Of a stretch of 64,000 bases of DNA, positions 35,877 through 46,667 are shown one piece after another. The notes beneath the pieces were generated by a model, which worked only from the letters and a program-made list of their open reading frames with translations, did no database searches and had not been told where the DNA came from. The position numbers were made by a program, and so were the translations under genes. This stretch comes from Coleofasciculus sp. FACHB-T130 (GTDB taxonomy: Bacteria; Cyanobacteriota; Cyanobacteriia; Cyanobacteriales; FACHB-T130), in assembly GCF_014695375.1 (NCBI RefSeq), contig NZ_JACJOG010000005.1, forward strand, positions 62,001-126,000. Direction: 5' to 3'. Position 1 is the stretch's first letter, and every line of letters begins with the position of its first letter.

Positions 35877-38126
35877 ATGATCATCCCGACTTCTGTGCTG
35901 GCAGATTTGCTGCAAGTCCTGCCCCAGCTGCGACCGCAAATGTATTTCAAGTCTTCCTTAATCGCCTTATCTCATGCGATGGAAGACCAGGTTCTGGCAT
36001 CTTTAGACCAGCATCTGGTGATTGCCAGTTTCCAGCGAGAGCGCTTCTATCGTCAGGAGGCTCACCGTTACCGACGGATTGCAGAACGGACAGAGCAGTT
36101 ATATGTGCTGGCAGCCCCAGAAACCGACTTTAGCAACAGTTCGGAAGCTTACGAAACTGTTGCGTTTGAGCCAACCGATGGTTTAAGTCAAGAGTGGCAC
36201 TTAGTGGTGATCGGGCAGAATTATGCTACCTGCTTGGTTTGTCGAGAACGAAACCTAACAGAGGATGGGCGATCGCGTCAGGGTGTAAGAGGAAAGACCG
36301 CAGCTAGAAAAGGAATCGCACCCGCGTTTTCCCCTAGCCGCCGCACTTCTGACCTTCCTCGAACCACCTCCCGATTGCGGATGTCATCGTTTGAAGGGAT
36401 AGACCCCGCCCGCCGGTTTGAGGGAATCTGGACGTTCGATCGGCAAGTCAGTTGCATCGTTGCTGAATTATTACTCAATCGGATTTCGCAGTACCGTCCG
36501 GAATTGGCTCAAAAGCTCGCTCAAGCACGAAATATTTACGGCATTCCTTCGAGGGGAGAGTTTTTAGAAAATTCCTTTGGAAAAACCGATCGGGAAGCAG
36601 CGAATCGGCAGAATTTTTTAGTTCAAAACTCCGTACAGCCACAGGCGGCAAAGGAACCCTCTGCCCAAACTCCAGAGTCTCTAACCGACAATCCCGACCC
36701 CTTTGTTCAGTGCCTAGTCACTTACTTGCAAGCGGGGCAGTACAAGCTGCTCAAAGCTTATCGCTCAATTTCCGCCCAAGAACGCAAAGAACGCCTAGTC
36801 AACTCGATTACGGCTGCCATCCGGCGGGGTAGCCATACGGGACAGCCGTTACACCCGGATGAAATTCTATCCATTGCCGTACAGGAATTAGGACAGGCAT
36901 TGTTTGCTTGCCGGTGTCTAATTTATCGTGCCGGGGAAATCGATACTTCTGCCACGATTAACCATGAATTTTTGAAAGTGACCGATAACGGGAATTCTCG
37001 ACTTGCCTCTGCACTCGGTCAGAATTGGCCTTTACAGGAAAATCCTCTATTTCAGGAAGTTGTGCAGAACCGAGAGCGAGTTTATGTTGCCGATACTCAT
37101 ATCGACCCTCGCATTGTAGGAGTGTCGGCAGGAATATCGGTAGGAGTGTCGGAACTTCCTTCCAATCGCCCACTTCAAACTCTGGCGAGCCGCTTTGCTA
37201 TTCAGTCTTGGCTGATGATGCCAGTGCTATATCAGGATCGACTACTGGGGATAGTAGAGCTGCATCATTGCGGTGCTACCCCCTACGAGTGGCAGGACGA
37301 CGAACTAGAACTTGTAGAAGCCATTTCTATTCAAATCGCCGGGGCGTTGATTCAAGCCGAAGCCTACGCGAACCTGGAAGACCTCAACCAACAGCTAGAA
37401 GCTCTCGATCGCACTCGCAGCAACTTAGTCGCAATTACGGGTCACGAACTCCGCACCCCCCTCTCTACTATCCAAGTCTGCCTGGAAAGTCTAGCGAGCG
37501 AACCTGATATGCCCCCGGAGATGCGGCAAGTGATGCTCAGTACCGCTCTCACCGACGCCGAGCGGATGCGTAAACTGGTTCAAGATTTCCTCACCCTTTC
37601 TCGCCTAGAAAGTGGTCGGGTGCAATGGCATCCAGAACCCCTAGCCCTGCCAGAGTGCATCGATCTTGCCCTCAGCAGTATCCGCGCCCGCAATTCCGAT
37701 GGTCAGCTACCAAAGATTATTACTAAAGTGTCTGATTCGCTGCCTTTAGTACGAGCGGATGGGGAGTGGCTGGTCGAGGTGCTTGCCAAACTGCTGGACA
37801 ACGCTTGCAAATTTACAACGGCTCAAGGAAAAATTACGATACTCGCTGAGTGTAACGACAGCTCAATGCTTGAAGTTACGGTTGCCGATACAGGTCGTGG
37901 CATTGAACCCAACCGGCTGGAGGCTGTCTTCGATCGGTTCTATCAGGAAGAAGGCGCTCTGCGGCGAACTACTGGCGGTACTGGTCTGGGACTTGCGATT
38001 TGTCGCCAAGTTGTCACGGGTTGGGGCGGTGAAATTTGGGCTGAATCCGCTGGGAAAGACCAAGGTAGTCAGTTTCACTTTACCGTCCCTATCGCGGCAA
38101 GGCACTCAGCAGTCAGTAGTCTTTGA
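35877..38126 (+). CDS. DICT-GAF sensor histidine kinase
   Basis: A 749-residue soluble kinase. The N-terminal about 130 residues (FKSSLIALSHAMED; VIASFQRERFYRQE; LYVLAAPE) match the DICT sensory domain found with diguanylate cyclases and two-component proteins. A GAF domain covers about 310-480, a coiled coil follows, then HisKA with H523 in ITGHELRTPLSTI and HATPase (DNACKF; GGTGLGLAICRQVV). Start ATG 35877 precedes the domain directly. Divergent from nirA; a nitrogen-related role is possible only by position. The last residues (HSAVSSL) are encoded by the start of a heptamer array. Confidence 0.85.
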   Translation: MIIPTSVLADLLQVLPQLRPQMYFKSSLIALSHAMEDQVLASLDQHLVIASFQRERFYRQEAHRYRRIAERTEQLYVLAAPETDFSNSSEAYETVAFEPTDGLSQEWHLVVIGQNYATCLVCRERNLTEDGRSRQGVRGKTAARKGIAPAFSPSRRTSDLPRTTSRLRMSSFEGIDPARRFEGIWTFDRQVSCIVAELLLNRISQYRPELAQKLAQARNIYGIPSRGEFLENSFGKTDREAANRQNFLVQNSVQPQAAKEPSAQTPESLTDNPDPFVQCLVTYLQAGQYKLLKAYRSISAQERKERLVNSITAAIRRGSHTGQPLHPDEILSIAVQELGQALFACRCLIYRAGEIDTSATINHEFLKVTDNGNSRLASALGQNWPLQENPLFQEVVQNRERVYVADTHIDPRIVGVSAGISVGVSELPSNRPLQTLASRFAIQSWLMMPVLYQDRLLGIVELHHCGATPYEWQDDELELVEAISIQIAGALIQAEAYANLEDLNQQLEALDRTRSNLVAITGHELRTPLSTIQVCLESLASEPDMPPEMRQVMLSTALTDAERMRKLVQDFLTLSRLESGRVQWHPEPLALPECIDLALSSIRARNSDGQLPKIITKVSDSLPLVRADGEWLVEVLAKLLDNACKFTTAQGKITILAECNDSSMLEVTVADTGRGIEPNRLEAVFDRFYQEEGALRRTTGGTGLGLAICRQVVTGWGGEIWAESAGKDQGSQFHFTVPIAARHSAVSSL

Positions 38127-38220
38127 TGAAATTAGTCAGCAATTAGTAGTCAGGAGTGCTTGACTAATGACCCATGACTAATGACTAAATGACTCATGAC
38201 TAAATGGCTAATGACAAACT
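38100..38220. repeat. TGACTAA heptamer array upstream of psaD
   Basis: AGTAGTC/AGCAGTC-type units overlap the kinase 3' end. From 38161 TGACTAA, TGACCCA, TGACTAA, TGACTAA, TGACTCA and TGACTAA follow, some with an extra A. The array ends at the HLR1-like site. Confidence 0.75.
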
Positions 38221-38238
38221 GTTACAGTTCTTGACAGA
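38221..38238 (+). promoter_or_regulatory. HLR1-like (RpaB) site of psaD
   Basis: GTTACAGT, two bases, then TTGACAGA approximate the direct-repeat HLR1 motif bound by RpaB at photosystem I promoters. A candidate -10 TAGGAT is at 38266-38271, placing the site at about -57 to -40. The second half deviates at one core base. Confidence 0.45.
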
Positions 38239-38297
38239 CTCGCAAGACAGGCCTTGCCTCGGTGATAGGATGCCCTAAAACGTTGGGAGAAAAATCT

Positions 38298-38723
38298 ATG
38301 CCAGAAACTCTTACTGGACAAACCCCCATATTTGGCGGCGGTACCGGCGGTTTGCTCACCAAAGCTGAACTAGAAGAAAAGTACGCCATCACTTGGACAA
38401 GCCCGAAACAGCAAGTATTTGAATTGCCGACTGGTGGCTCTGCCATCATGAACCAAGGTGATAACTTGCTATACCTAGCACGTAAAGAATACTGCATCAT
38501 GTTAGGCGGTCAGGTACTCCGAGCCAAGTTCAAAATCAACAACTACAAGATTTACCGTGTCTTCCCGAACGGTGAAATGGAGTATCTGCATCCGAAGGAT
38601 GGCGTCTTCCCAGAGAAAGTCAATCAAGGTCGTCCTTATGTGAATAAGGTAGAACGGAACATTGGCAGCAACCCGGAACCGCCAACGATTAAGTTTAGCG
38701 GTCGTGCGACTTACGACGTTTAG
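38298..38723 (+). CDS. psaD: Photosystem I subunit II
   Basis: A 141-residue stromal-side PSI subunit that forms the ferredoxin docking site and stabilises PsaC. Sequence [11 protein letters not shown], the EEKYAITW block, [14 protein letters not shown] and the basic [21 protein letters not shown] stretch are all typical, as is the C-terminal [11 protein letters not shown]. Start ATG 38298 (MPETLTGQ) is preceded by GGGAGA; an upstream in-frame ATG at 38262 would add 12 non-conserved residues. Followed by a strong hairpin. psaD next to trpE is also the order in Synechocystis PCC 6803. Confidence 0.97.
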   Translation: MPETLTGQTPIFGGGTGGLLTKAELEEKYAITWTSPKQQVFELPTGGSAIMNQGDNLLYLARKEYCIMLGGQVLRAKFKINNYKIYRVFPNGEMEYLHPKDGVFPEKVNQGRPYVNKVERNIGSNPEPPTIKFSGRATYDV

Positions 38724-38746
38724 CACCTTTTTAATTATTTAGCATC

Positions 38747-38770
38747 AGTAGGGTGGGCATCCACCCTACT
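38747..38770 (+). terminator. psaD terminator hairpin
   Basis: AGTAGGGTGG and CCACCCTACT, perfect 10-bp arms around GCAT, followed by only three T. The stem also belongs to the dispersed GTAGGGTGGGCA repeat family, recruited here as a 3' hairpin. Confidence 0.65.
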
Positions 38771-38842
38771 TTGTCCGTTAAAGATGATGCGATAAATGGG
38801 CCAAGCAAGGGCAATTCTGTTGGGTTAACAGTTTGAATTCAG

Positions 38843-38953
38843 ATATCGCAATTCTCATTTGGGTGCGATACATCTGTAGGAGCATGACAATCCAAAAGCG
38901 CCTATCAAACATTAGAACCGCAAGATATTCCACCCAACTGAGAACTGCTATAT
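38843..38953. mobile_element. Possible 111-bp MITE-like element
   Basis: The two ends form 28-base imperfect inverted repeats (23 of 28 match), each containing TTCTCA-x-TTGGGTG. The interior has no open frame of note. Size and architecture suggest a small non-autonomous element; no target duplication could be confirmed. It is the main content of the psaD-trpE gap. Confidence 0.4.
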
Positions 38954-39160
38954 TTGCTCCCCACGACTTATCCTCCAAGACTCCCCGATAAGTTGGGGAA
39001 ATTAGATAAAACAAAAATACGAGAGTCTAAAGGAGAAAGATGAAGGATGAACTAAAGCGTCTGGTTCTTCCCTTTTCCCATTTGCGCCCATTTCTGTTTT
39101 AACCTGGATGAATAATGGCGGCGCTAGGCGAATCGCCTCGATCCAGAACGCAAGAAAATT

Positions 39161-40708
39161 ATGATTTTTCCTGATTTTTCCCAATTTTCCGATCTGGCTA
39201 AACAGGGTAATTTTGTGCCGGTGTATCAAGAATGGGTGGCAGACCTAGATACACCCGTGTCTGCTTGGTACAAAGTCTGTGCTGGACAGCCTTATAGCTT
39301 TTTACTGGAATCCGTGGAAGGTGGGGAAAAAGTAGGTCGCTACAGTTTTGTCGGCTGCGATCCTTTGTGGGTGTTGGAGGCGAGAGGAAATAAAACGACG
39401 CAAACCCACCGTGACGGGAGAGCGATCGCGTTTGAAGGCGATCCATTTCAGGCATTAGCTTATTGTCTAAAGCCGTTTCATCCGGTTACGTTGCCCCAAT
39501 TGCCGCCCGGAATCGGCGGATTATTTGGCTTCTGGGGTTATGAACTGATTAACTGGATAGAGCCGCGCGTGCCGATTTATCCCGCCTCAGAGGACGATTT
39601 GCCGGATGGATTGTGGATGCAGGTCGATAACCTGATTATTTTCGATCAGGTGAAGCGGAAGATTTGGGCGATCGCGTATGCGGATTTGCGCGACCCAGAG
39701 GTTGATTTGGCTCAGGCATATCAACAAGCGTGCGATCGCGTTACTCAACTGGTCAGCAAACTCCAGCTACCTCTGTCAGGAAAAGATACTTTGTTGCAAT
39801 GGACGCCCCCTGAAAATCGGGAGAAGCAACTCACCTACACCAGCAACACCGGACGCGAACAATTCTGCGCCAATGTGGAAAAGGCAAAAGATTATATTCG
39901 TGCCGGAGATATATTTCAGGTCGTCCTGTCTCAACAACTCTGTGCCGAATATAGCGGCGATCCCTTTGCCTTATATCGCTCTTTGCGCCTCATTAATCCC
40001 TCGCCTTATATGGCTTATTTCAACTTCGGCGATTGGCAGATTATTGGCTCTAGCCCGGAAGTGATGGTGAAGGCGGTGCTGAGTTCTTACGGAGGCGATG
40101 CGGCGCTAACAGAGGAGGGGATGAGCGCGACCGTGCGCCCGATTGCCGGAACGCGCCCGCGAGGGAAGACGCCAAAAGAAGATGACGCCTTTGCTGAGGA
40201 CTTACTTCAAGACCCAAAGGAAATTGCCGAACACGTGATGCTGGTTGACTTAGGCCGCAATGATTTGGGGCGCGTCTGCACCAGCGGCACGGTGAGAGTC
40301 GATGAATTGATGCTAATCGAGCGTTACTCTCATGTAATGCACATCGTCAGCAACGTGCTAGGAGAACTCGCGCCCGATAAAACCGCCTGGGATTTACTCA
40401 AAGCCTGCTTCCCCGCCGGAACCGTCAGCGGTGCCCCCAAGATTCGGGCGATGGAGATTATTCACGAACTCGAACCCTGCCGTCGTGGCCCTTATTCAGG
40501 GGCATATGGCTGGTATGACTTTGAGGGGCAATTAAATACAGCGATCGCGATTCGCACGATGGTCGTTCGTTCTCAAGCCAGTGGGAAACATCAGGTGTCA
40601 GTCCAAGCGGGGGCAGGTTTGGTTGCCGATTCTCGCCCCGAAACTGAGTACCAAGAAACCCTTAACAAAGCCAAAGGCTTGCTAGAGGCTATCCGCTGTC
40701 TTGAATAG
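39161..40708 (+). CDS. trpE: Anthranilate synthase component I
   Basis: A 515-residue enzyme converting chorismate and glutamine (with TrpG) to anthranilate, the first step of tryptophan synthesis. The N-terminal domain has the feedback element LLES (48-51) with S62 eleven residues later, so Trp inhibition is expected. The chorismate-binding domain carries LSQQL, GSSPEVMV, PIAGTRPRG, DLGRNDLGRV and the C-terminal GAGLVADSRPETEYQE. No fused glutaminase, so TrpG must be elsewhere. ATG 39161 lies before the conserved VPVYQEW. Confidence 0.94.
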   Translation: MIFPDFSQFSDLAKQGNFVPVYQEWVADLDTPVSAWYKVCAGQPYSFLLESVEGGEKVGRYSFVGCDPLWVLEARGNKTTQTHRDGRAIAFEGDPFQALAYCLKPFHPVTLPQLPPGIGGLFGFWGYELINWIEPRVPIYPASEDDLPDGLWMQVDNLIIFDQVKRKIWAIAYADLRDPEVDLAQAYQQACDRVTQLVSKLQLPLSGKDTLLQWTPPENREKQLTYTSNTGREQFCANVEKAKDYIRAGDIFQVVLSQQLCAEYSGDPFALYRSLRLINPSPYMAYFNFGDWQIIGSSPEVMVKAVLSSYGGDAALTEEGMSATVRPIAGTRPRGKTPKEDDAFAEDLLQDPKEIAEHVMLVDLGRNDLGRVCTSGTVRVDELMLIERYSHVMHIVSNVLGELAPDKTAWDLLKACFPAGTVSGAPKIRAMEIIHELEPCRRGPYSGAYGWYDFEGQLNTAIAIRTMVVRSQASGKHQVSVQAGAGLVADSRPETEYQETLNKAKGLLEAIRCLE

Positions 40709-40732
40709 AGGCTAAACCGTTAATGGAGTGTA

Positions 40733-40762
40733 GAGACGCGATGATTAATCGCGTCTTTTTTT
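40733..40762 (+). terminator. Rho-independent terminator of trpE
   Basis: AGACGCGAT and ATCGCGTCT, nine perfect pairs around five bases, followed by seven T. Confidence 0.85.
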
Positions 40763-40784
40763 CAAGAACAGCCCTCGATCGAGG

Positions 40785-42083
40785 TTAGAGCGGTTTCATT
40801 ACGACCGCTTCATAGGGAATCACGCCCACCTCTTCGCTCTTAACGCAGCGAGCGGCTCCCCGCGACAAATCCAGCGTTCTCGGCGCAATGTAGGGGCCAC
40901 GGTCAGTCACCCGCACGATGACAGCATCCCCATTTTTCAAGTTTGTTACTTTCAGAAAGGTATTAAAAGGCAGAGAGGGATGAGCCGCCGTGAGTGCATC
41001 CTGGTTATAGATTTCGCCGTTTGCCGTTTGGCGTCCGTGAAAATAACCGCCATACCAAGAGGCTAAACCCTCTAGTTTGGTATCTGTCTGGATTAAGCCG
41101 TGCATTTGGGCTTGAGCTTCTACCAAGGTTAAGGGCTTTTCACCCAAGGCGAGGCGGAGATTATTTACCCATTCGATTGCCAAGAGTTGGCGATCGCGAT
41201 TGAAGTCGGTAGCGATCGCGTCGTCAATTACAAACAACTGGTTGTTGCCTAGCTTACCCCCCGGCTTCCCATCCACCAGCGCTGGTTTCAGTTGCGAAGC
41301 GTCTACATTGGAGTTTTGCAGGAGTTGCGCGATTCGCTTGGCAAATCGCTCAGCTTGGGGTTTTTCGGGGATTTGAGCCACCAAATGTCCCTTCACCCAG
41401 ACTTGAAACTGCTCCGGTTCTCCGCTAGATGTGGCAACGCTCTTGCTTTTGCGCCCAGCCAAGGACATCCACAGACCTTGCCGTTTTCCAATTTTTTCAT
41501 TGATTAAGCGATCGCCCAATGCGCCTTGGTCGCGAATCTGAACGACTGCAACCTGCGAAGGCTTTGTATCGCGAGATTCAGCCCAAGCAGGCAATTTCAA
41601 TAAATTCTGCATCACCTGCATGATTCTGTCTGGAATACTCGGCTTTGACGCTCGACTGACAGGAACTTCAACCCATGAAGCCGACTGAGATAGGATAGTT
41701 GGCGCTACTGGCGCTTCCTTCATGGGTGCCGAGCCGGGGCGGCAAAGCACATTATCCACCGTCGCTAGCTTCCGCCTAGATTGTTCAGGCGTTTTGGCTT
41801 TGTTTGATGAAGATTGGCTCTGATTTCCTCCTATCTGGAAATCCCAGGAAGGCAAGAACGCACTGAATTTTTGAGAATGTAAACCGCTCAAATAAGAGTA
41901 GGGTTTCCCCGTTCCTACAGCGTAAACAAACAGAGGTTTATCGCTATCCAGGGGATTATTGACAGATGAAAAAACCTTGGCTGGAAGTGTTATCGAGAGG
42001 TAATCAGGTATACTCGACAACGCCTGGTTAGAGAAAAAACAGCTGACCCAAGAAGTTACCCAAACAAGTCCGAAAAATGGCAT
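40785..42083 (-). CDS. RlpA-like septal ring lytic transglycosylase
   Basis: About 432 residues from ATG 42083 (open to TTG 42089). The N-terminus has a hydrophobic stretch (FFGLVWVTSWVSCFF) acting as a signal or anchor. A long variable middle is followed by the C-terminal double-psi beta-barrel (about 340-430): GLASWYGGYFHGRQTANGE, LPFNTFLKVTN, VRVTDRGPY and LDLSRGAA, with the usual His and Asp. RlpA proteins cleave or bind denuded peptidoglycan at septa. The middle may be a SPOR-like binding region (WVKGHLVAQIPEKPQAERFA). Convergent with trpE. Confidence 0.85.
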   Translation of the reverse strand: MPFFGLVWVTSWVSCFFSNQALSSIPDYLSITLPAKVFSSVNNPLDSDKPLFVYAVGTGKPYSYLSGLHSQKFSAFLPSWDFQIGGNQSQSSSNKAKTPEQSRRKLATVDNVLCRPGSAPMKEAPVAPTILSQSASWVEVPVSRASKPSIPDRIMQVMQNLLKLPAWAESRDTKPSQVAVVQIRDQGALGDRLINEKIGKRQGLWMSLAGRKSKSVATSSGEPEQFQVWVKGHLVAQIPEKPQAERFAKRIAQLLQNSNVDASQLKPALVDGKPGGKLGNNQLFVIDDAIATDFNRDRQLLAIEWVNNLRLALGEKPLTLVEAQAQMHGLIQTDTKLEGLASWYGGYFHGRQTANGEIYNQDALTAAHPSLPFNTFLKVTNLKNGDAVIVRVTDRGPYIAPRTLDLSRGAARCVKSEEVGVIPYEAVVMKPL

Positions 42084-42243
42084 TGGCAAAAAAAATCTTT
42101 AGTTACAATGCACTCTGGATTTGCAAACGTTCTCTAGTATACCAACCTCCTTATTTGGTATATCTGCCCTCTGGCTGAGTTGTGCATTTAGACGCGATCC
42201 CAGCCTCTTGCTAATAAACCATATAGCAGCGATTTTGACAAGT

Positions 42244-43131
42244 ATGAAGCGACTTCACTTTTACATTGTTGATGTATTTGCCGTAGAAAAATACACGGGT
42301 AATCAACTAGCAGTCTTTACGGATGCCGGTGAGCTTTCTGATGTTCAAATGCAAAGAATTGCTAAAGAAACGAACTACTCGGAAACCACTTTTATAACTT
42401 CTCCAGAGGTTCGAGATGGAGGTTATGATGTGCGGATTTTTACGCCTGAGCAAGAGTTACCGTTTGCAGGGCATCCTACCTTAGGGACTGCTTATATTTT
42501 GCAACAAGAAATTATTAATCAGCCGGTTGAAAACTTAATTTTAAATCTAAAAGTCGGACAGATTCCTGTATCGCTGCATTACGGAGAGCAAGCAGTAGAA
42601 TGGTTGTGGATGCAGCAAAAACCACCTATTTTTACCCAAACCTTCGAGGGAGAGGCACTCGCCCAAGTTTTGAATTTAGAACCCAGCGAGATAGATCCTC
42701 GATTCCCGATTCAAGAAGTTTCTACGGGAGTTCCCTTTATTATCGTTCCCTTGAAAACGCACCAATCCTTAAAGCGAATCAAGGTAAATAAGGATAAATA
42801 TTTTGATTTAGTTAGTCATACTCAAGGCAAATGTATATTGGTTTTCTGCCCTGAAACTTATCATCCAGAGAATAACTTGAGCGTGCGAGTGTTTGCCGAG
42901 TATGCAGGAATTCCCGAAGATCCGGCTACAGGAAGTGCGAATGGTTGTTTAGCTGGTTATTTGGTTCAGCATTCCTATTTTGGAGCAGAGACAATTGATG
43001 TCAGAGTTGAGCAAGGGTATGAAATTGGCAGACCTTCTTTGTTGTTGTTAAAAGCTCACAAAAAGGCTGATTTCATTGAAGTATCGGTGGGTGGTAAAGT
43101 AATTTTAGTTGCCAAAGGGGAATTCGTCTAA
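42244..43131 (+). CDS. PhzF family isomerase-like protein
   Basis: A 295-residue protein with the two-lobed diaminopimelate-epimerase fold of PhzF. Recognisable blocks are FYIVDVFAVEKYTGNQLAVF at the N-terminus, ETTFI (with the catalytic glutamate of the family), FTPEQELPFAGHPTLGTA and DPATGSANGCLAGYL. Phenazine synthesis genes are absent, so the substrate is unknown, as for most PhzF homologues. Start ATG 42244 is chosen because the upstream extension to TTG 42121 is unlike the family. Confidence 0.9.
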   Translation: MKRLHFYIVDVFAVEKYTGNQLAVFTDAGELSDVQMQRIAKETNYSETTFITSPEVRDGGYDVRIFTPEQELPFAGHPTLGTAYILQQEIINQPVENLILNLKVGQIPVSLHYGEQAVEWLWMQQKPPIFTQTFEGEALAQVLNLEPSEIDPRFPIQEVSTGVPFIIVPLKTHQSLKRIKVNKDKYFDLVSHTQGKCILVFCPETYHPENNLSVRVFAEYAGIPEDPATGSANGCLAGYLVQHSYFGAETIDVRVEQGYEIGRPSLLLLKAHKKADFIEVSVGGKVILVAKGEFV

Positions 43132-43365
43132 TTGGTAAGATTTGCTTTGACTCAATCCGGTTTGGTTTGGCATAATTATAGATTGGATTCGGGTTGTCCA
43201 AACCCATCAGATGCCTTAATATGCGTGGTTACAGGTCTCAAGGCAATCTACACAGGGAAGGTTTTTAGTCTTAAGTCAACCGGATTTTGCCTCTATTTGT
43301 GCAAGTAAAGAAGAGCCTATCTCTTACCAATTTAACTGTAAAATTAACAATTTTTGAGAAATTTT

Positions 43366-43725
43366 ATGAGTATTATTTTGCACATCACGAAGCGCGAACA
43401 GTGGGAAGAAGCAAAATCAACTAAAAAATATTGTGGCGATACCCTGGAATCGGAGGGTTTTATCCACTGCTCAACGCCAGAGCAAGTTATTAATGTAGCG
43501 AATAGCTTTTTTCATTCCCAAAGTGGCTTAGTCCTCCTGTGCCTTGATTCGGAGGCAGTTGAGGCAGAAATCCGATACGAGGGATTCGACGAAGGAGAAC
43601 GGTTTCCTCATATCTATGGATCTTTAAATATCAATGCTGTGGTGCAAGTGCTGGATTTCTCTCCGGGGGATGATGGCTGCTTTGAATTGCCGCCAGAGAT
43701 TGCTGGTAGTGCTAATAAGGCTTGA
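43366..43725 (+). CDS. DUF952 family protein
   Basis: A 119-residue protein. ILHITKREQWEEAK, the FIHCSTPEQV block and the RFPHIYGSLN stretch are typical of DUF952, a small family with structural likeness to ADP-ribosyl-transferase-like folds and no proven function. ATG 43366 gives the conserved beginning; an earlier ATG at 43354 adds only four residues. It is separated by about 230 bases from phzF, so is probably transcribed alone. Confidence 0.88.
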   Translation: MSIILHITKREQWEEAKSTKKYCGDTLESEGFIHCSTPEQVINVANSFFHSQSGLVLLCLDSEAVEAEIRYEGFDEGERFPHIYGSLNINAVVQVLDFSPGDDGCFELPPEIAGSANKA

Positions 43726-43830
43726 AGAACGAGAGCGAGCATCCTCATCTAGCCGCATCCGTTGTCCATTAGAGGCAACCTGAGCCGCATTCCTGGTTGA
43801 TTTGGGGCTATCTATGGATTGAATAGGAGC

Positions 43831-43864
43831 AAGTCCGCTTATCGATTGCTCAATAAACGGACTT
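43831..43864. repeat. Stem-loop downstream of DUF952 gene
   Basis: AAGTCCGCTTAT pairs with ATAAACGGACTT apart from one mismatch. It has no T-run, and sits between converging DUF952 and crtB genes. Confidence 0.5.
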
Positions 43865-43932
43865 GAAATCGGGAATGGCTAATCCCAAAAAACATAAAGT
43901 TTACAGACGTGAGTTGATTTTCCTCTGGTTGT

Positions 43933-43977
43933 CGCCAGCGCCACAAGCCGCCAGCGCCACAAGCCGCCAGCGCCACA
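43933..43977. repeat. 16-bp tandem repeat, 2.8 copies
   Basis: CGCCAGCGCCACAAGC occurs twice exactly plus a partial third copy, ending at the crtB stop codon. Confidence 0.85.
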
Positions 43978-43980
43978 GAG

Positions 43981-44910
43981 TTATAGCACCTGCGCCCTCA
44001 ACCAAGCCGCTGGCAAACTCAGCAGCTTCCGGGAAGTCGGGACGTAAGCTCTGGTGCTAAATACATCGTATTGATTGCGTTCAATCCGATCGAGAATTTG
44101 GCTATAGAGCATTAAAGCCGCCGCAACGGGCCAACGAGCATCGGGGCTAAGGGCACCAATTCCCTGTTCGGCTTCAACGTAGAATTTGCGTGCCCGTTGA
44201 ATTTGGAAACGCATCAATTCGCGCCATCGCTCATCGACTACGCCATTCATCAGATCCTGTTCGGTGTAGTTAAATAACGCTAATTCTTCGAGGGGCAGGT
44301 AAATGCGACCCCGACGGGCGTCTTCTCCGACATCTCGCAGGATGTTAGTGAGTTGGTTGGCAATGCCAAGTGCGATCGCTTCCGAGGTCGGAATATAAAT
44401 CTCTTGATTGCGTTTCCAGGGTGCTGTATACGGTTCCGTATCGACACCCATCACCGCAGTAGACATCAACCCCACCGTACCGGCAACCCGATAGCAGTAA
44501 AGATTGAGTTCTTCAAAGGTCTTGTATCGGCTCCGGTAGAGATCCATCCGCTGACCCGCAATCATATCCCGAAATGGTTCAATATCCATCGGGAAGCGTT
44601 TCAGCGTATCTACCAAAGCCACATCCGGGTCGTCTAGGGGTTCGCCAGCAAAAACAGATTCTAGTTGTTTTTCCCATCGATCCAAAGTTTCAGGAGTCGT
44701 AATCGCAGCTGAGGCACCGTCTACCAGTTCATCGGTGCGACGACACCAAGCATAAATTGCCCAGATGGCACGGCGCTTGGCTGCTGGCATCAGCAGCGTA
44801 CCCAGATAAAACGTCTTTGCGTACTTAGCCGTAATCTGGCGACAGAGTTGGTAAGCGTCCTCTATTGAAGCCAGCGTTCTCATGCGCGGGAAATTAGACA
44901 GTTGCAGCAT
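43981..44910 (-). CDS. crtB: Phytoene synthase
   Basis: A 309-residue enzyme that condenses two geranylgeranyl diphosphates to 15-cis-phytoene, the entry to carotenoids. The two Mg-binding aspartate motifs are DELVD (60-64) and DVGED (193-197, followed by ARRGRIYLP). The MRTLASIEDAY start and KTFYLGTLLMP are typical. ATG 44910 fits homologues. It follows crtP with a 125-base gap, the classical crtP-crtB order. Confidence 0.95.
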   Translation of the reverse strand: MLQLSNFPRMRTLASIEDAYQLCRQITAKYAKTFYLGTLLMPAAKRRAIWAIYAWCRRTDELVDGASAAITTPETLDRWEKQLESVFAGEPLDDPDVALVDTLKRFPMDIEPFRDMIAGQRMDLYRSRYKTFEELNLYCYRVAGTVGLMSTAVMGVDTEPYTAPWKRNQEIYIPTSEAIALGIANQLTNILRDVGEDARRGRIYLPLEELALFNYTEQDLMNGVVDERWRELMRFQIQRARKFYVEAEQGIGALSPDARWPVAAALMLYSQILDRIERNQYDVFSTRAYVPTSRKLLSLPAAWLRAQVL

Positions 44911-44943
44911 TCAGTACAGGCACCAGAGATTGTCAGTTTTCCG

Positions 44944-44964
44944 TTGTCAATTGTCAATTGTCCT
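44944..44964. repeat. TTGTCAA heptamers in crtP-crtB gap
   Basis: TTGTCAA, TTGTCAA, TTGTCCT in tandem. Related units continue towards 44930. Confidence 0.65.
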
Positions 44965-45035
44965 GAGTCTGTTGTTCTTTGGTAGCAGGTAATAGATAGT
45001 CAGATATTCGGGAGTAGACTCTTTCCCCCTAACCA

Positions 45036-46511
<1,476 letters not shown>

Positions 46512-46667
46512 TCATTATACGTTGCATTTCGTTACAGAAGATAGCGCTACCCCACTGCAAATCTCTGTAAAGTTGTCACCCTCTCCCGATCGATGAATAC
46601 TAGCTGCGATCGCATCGGGGCAATAATGAGAAATTATCGTCCAGAGCTGAACCCGCAGGAAAGACCG

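Noticed and set aside
35759-36133. Open frame of 124 codons before and over the DICT kinase start
   Set aside because: It overlaps the conserved kinase N-terminus in another frame, has no family likeness, and its codon pattern follows the kinase frame.
38778-39014. Two small - strand frames in the psaD-trpE gap (38778-39014 and 39002-39229)
   Set aside because: They fall on repeat-like DNA and the inverted-repeat element, with no RBS or family match.
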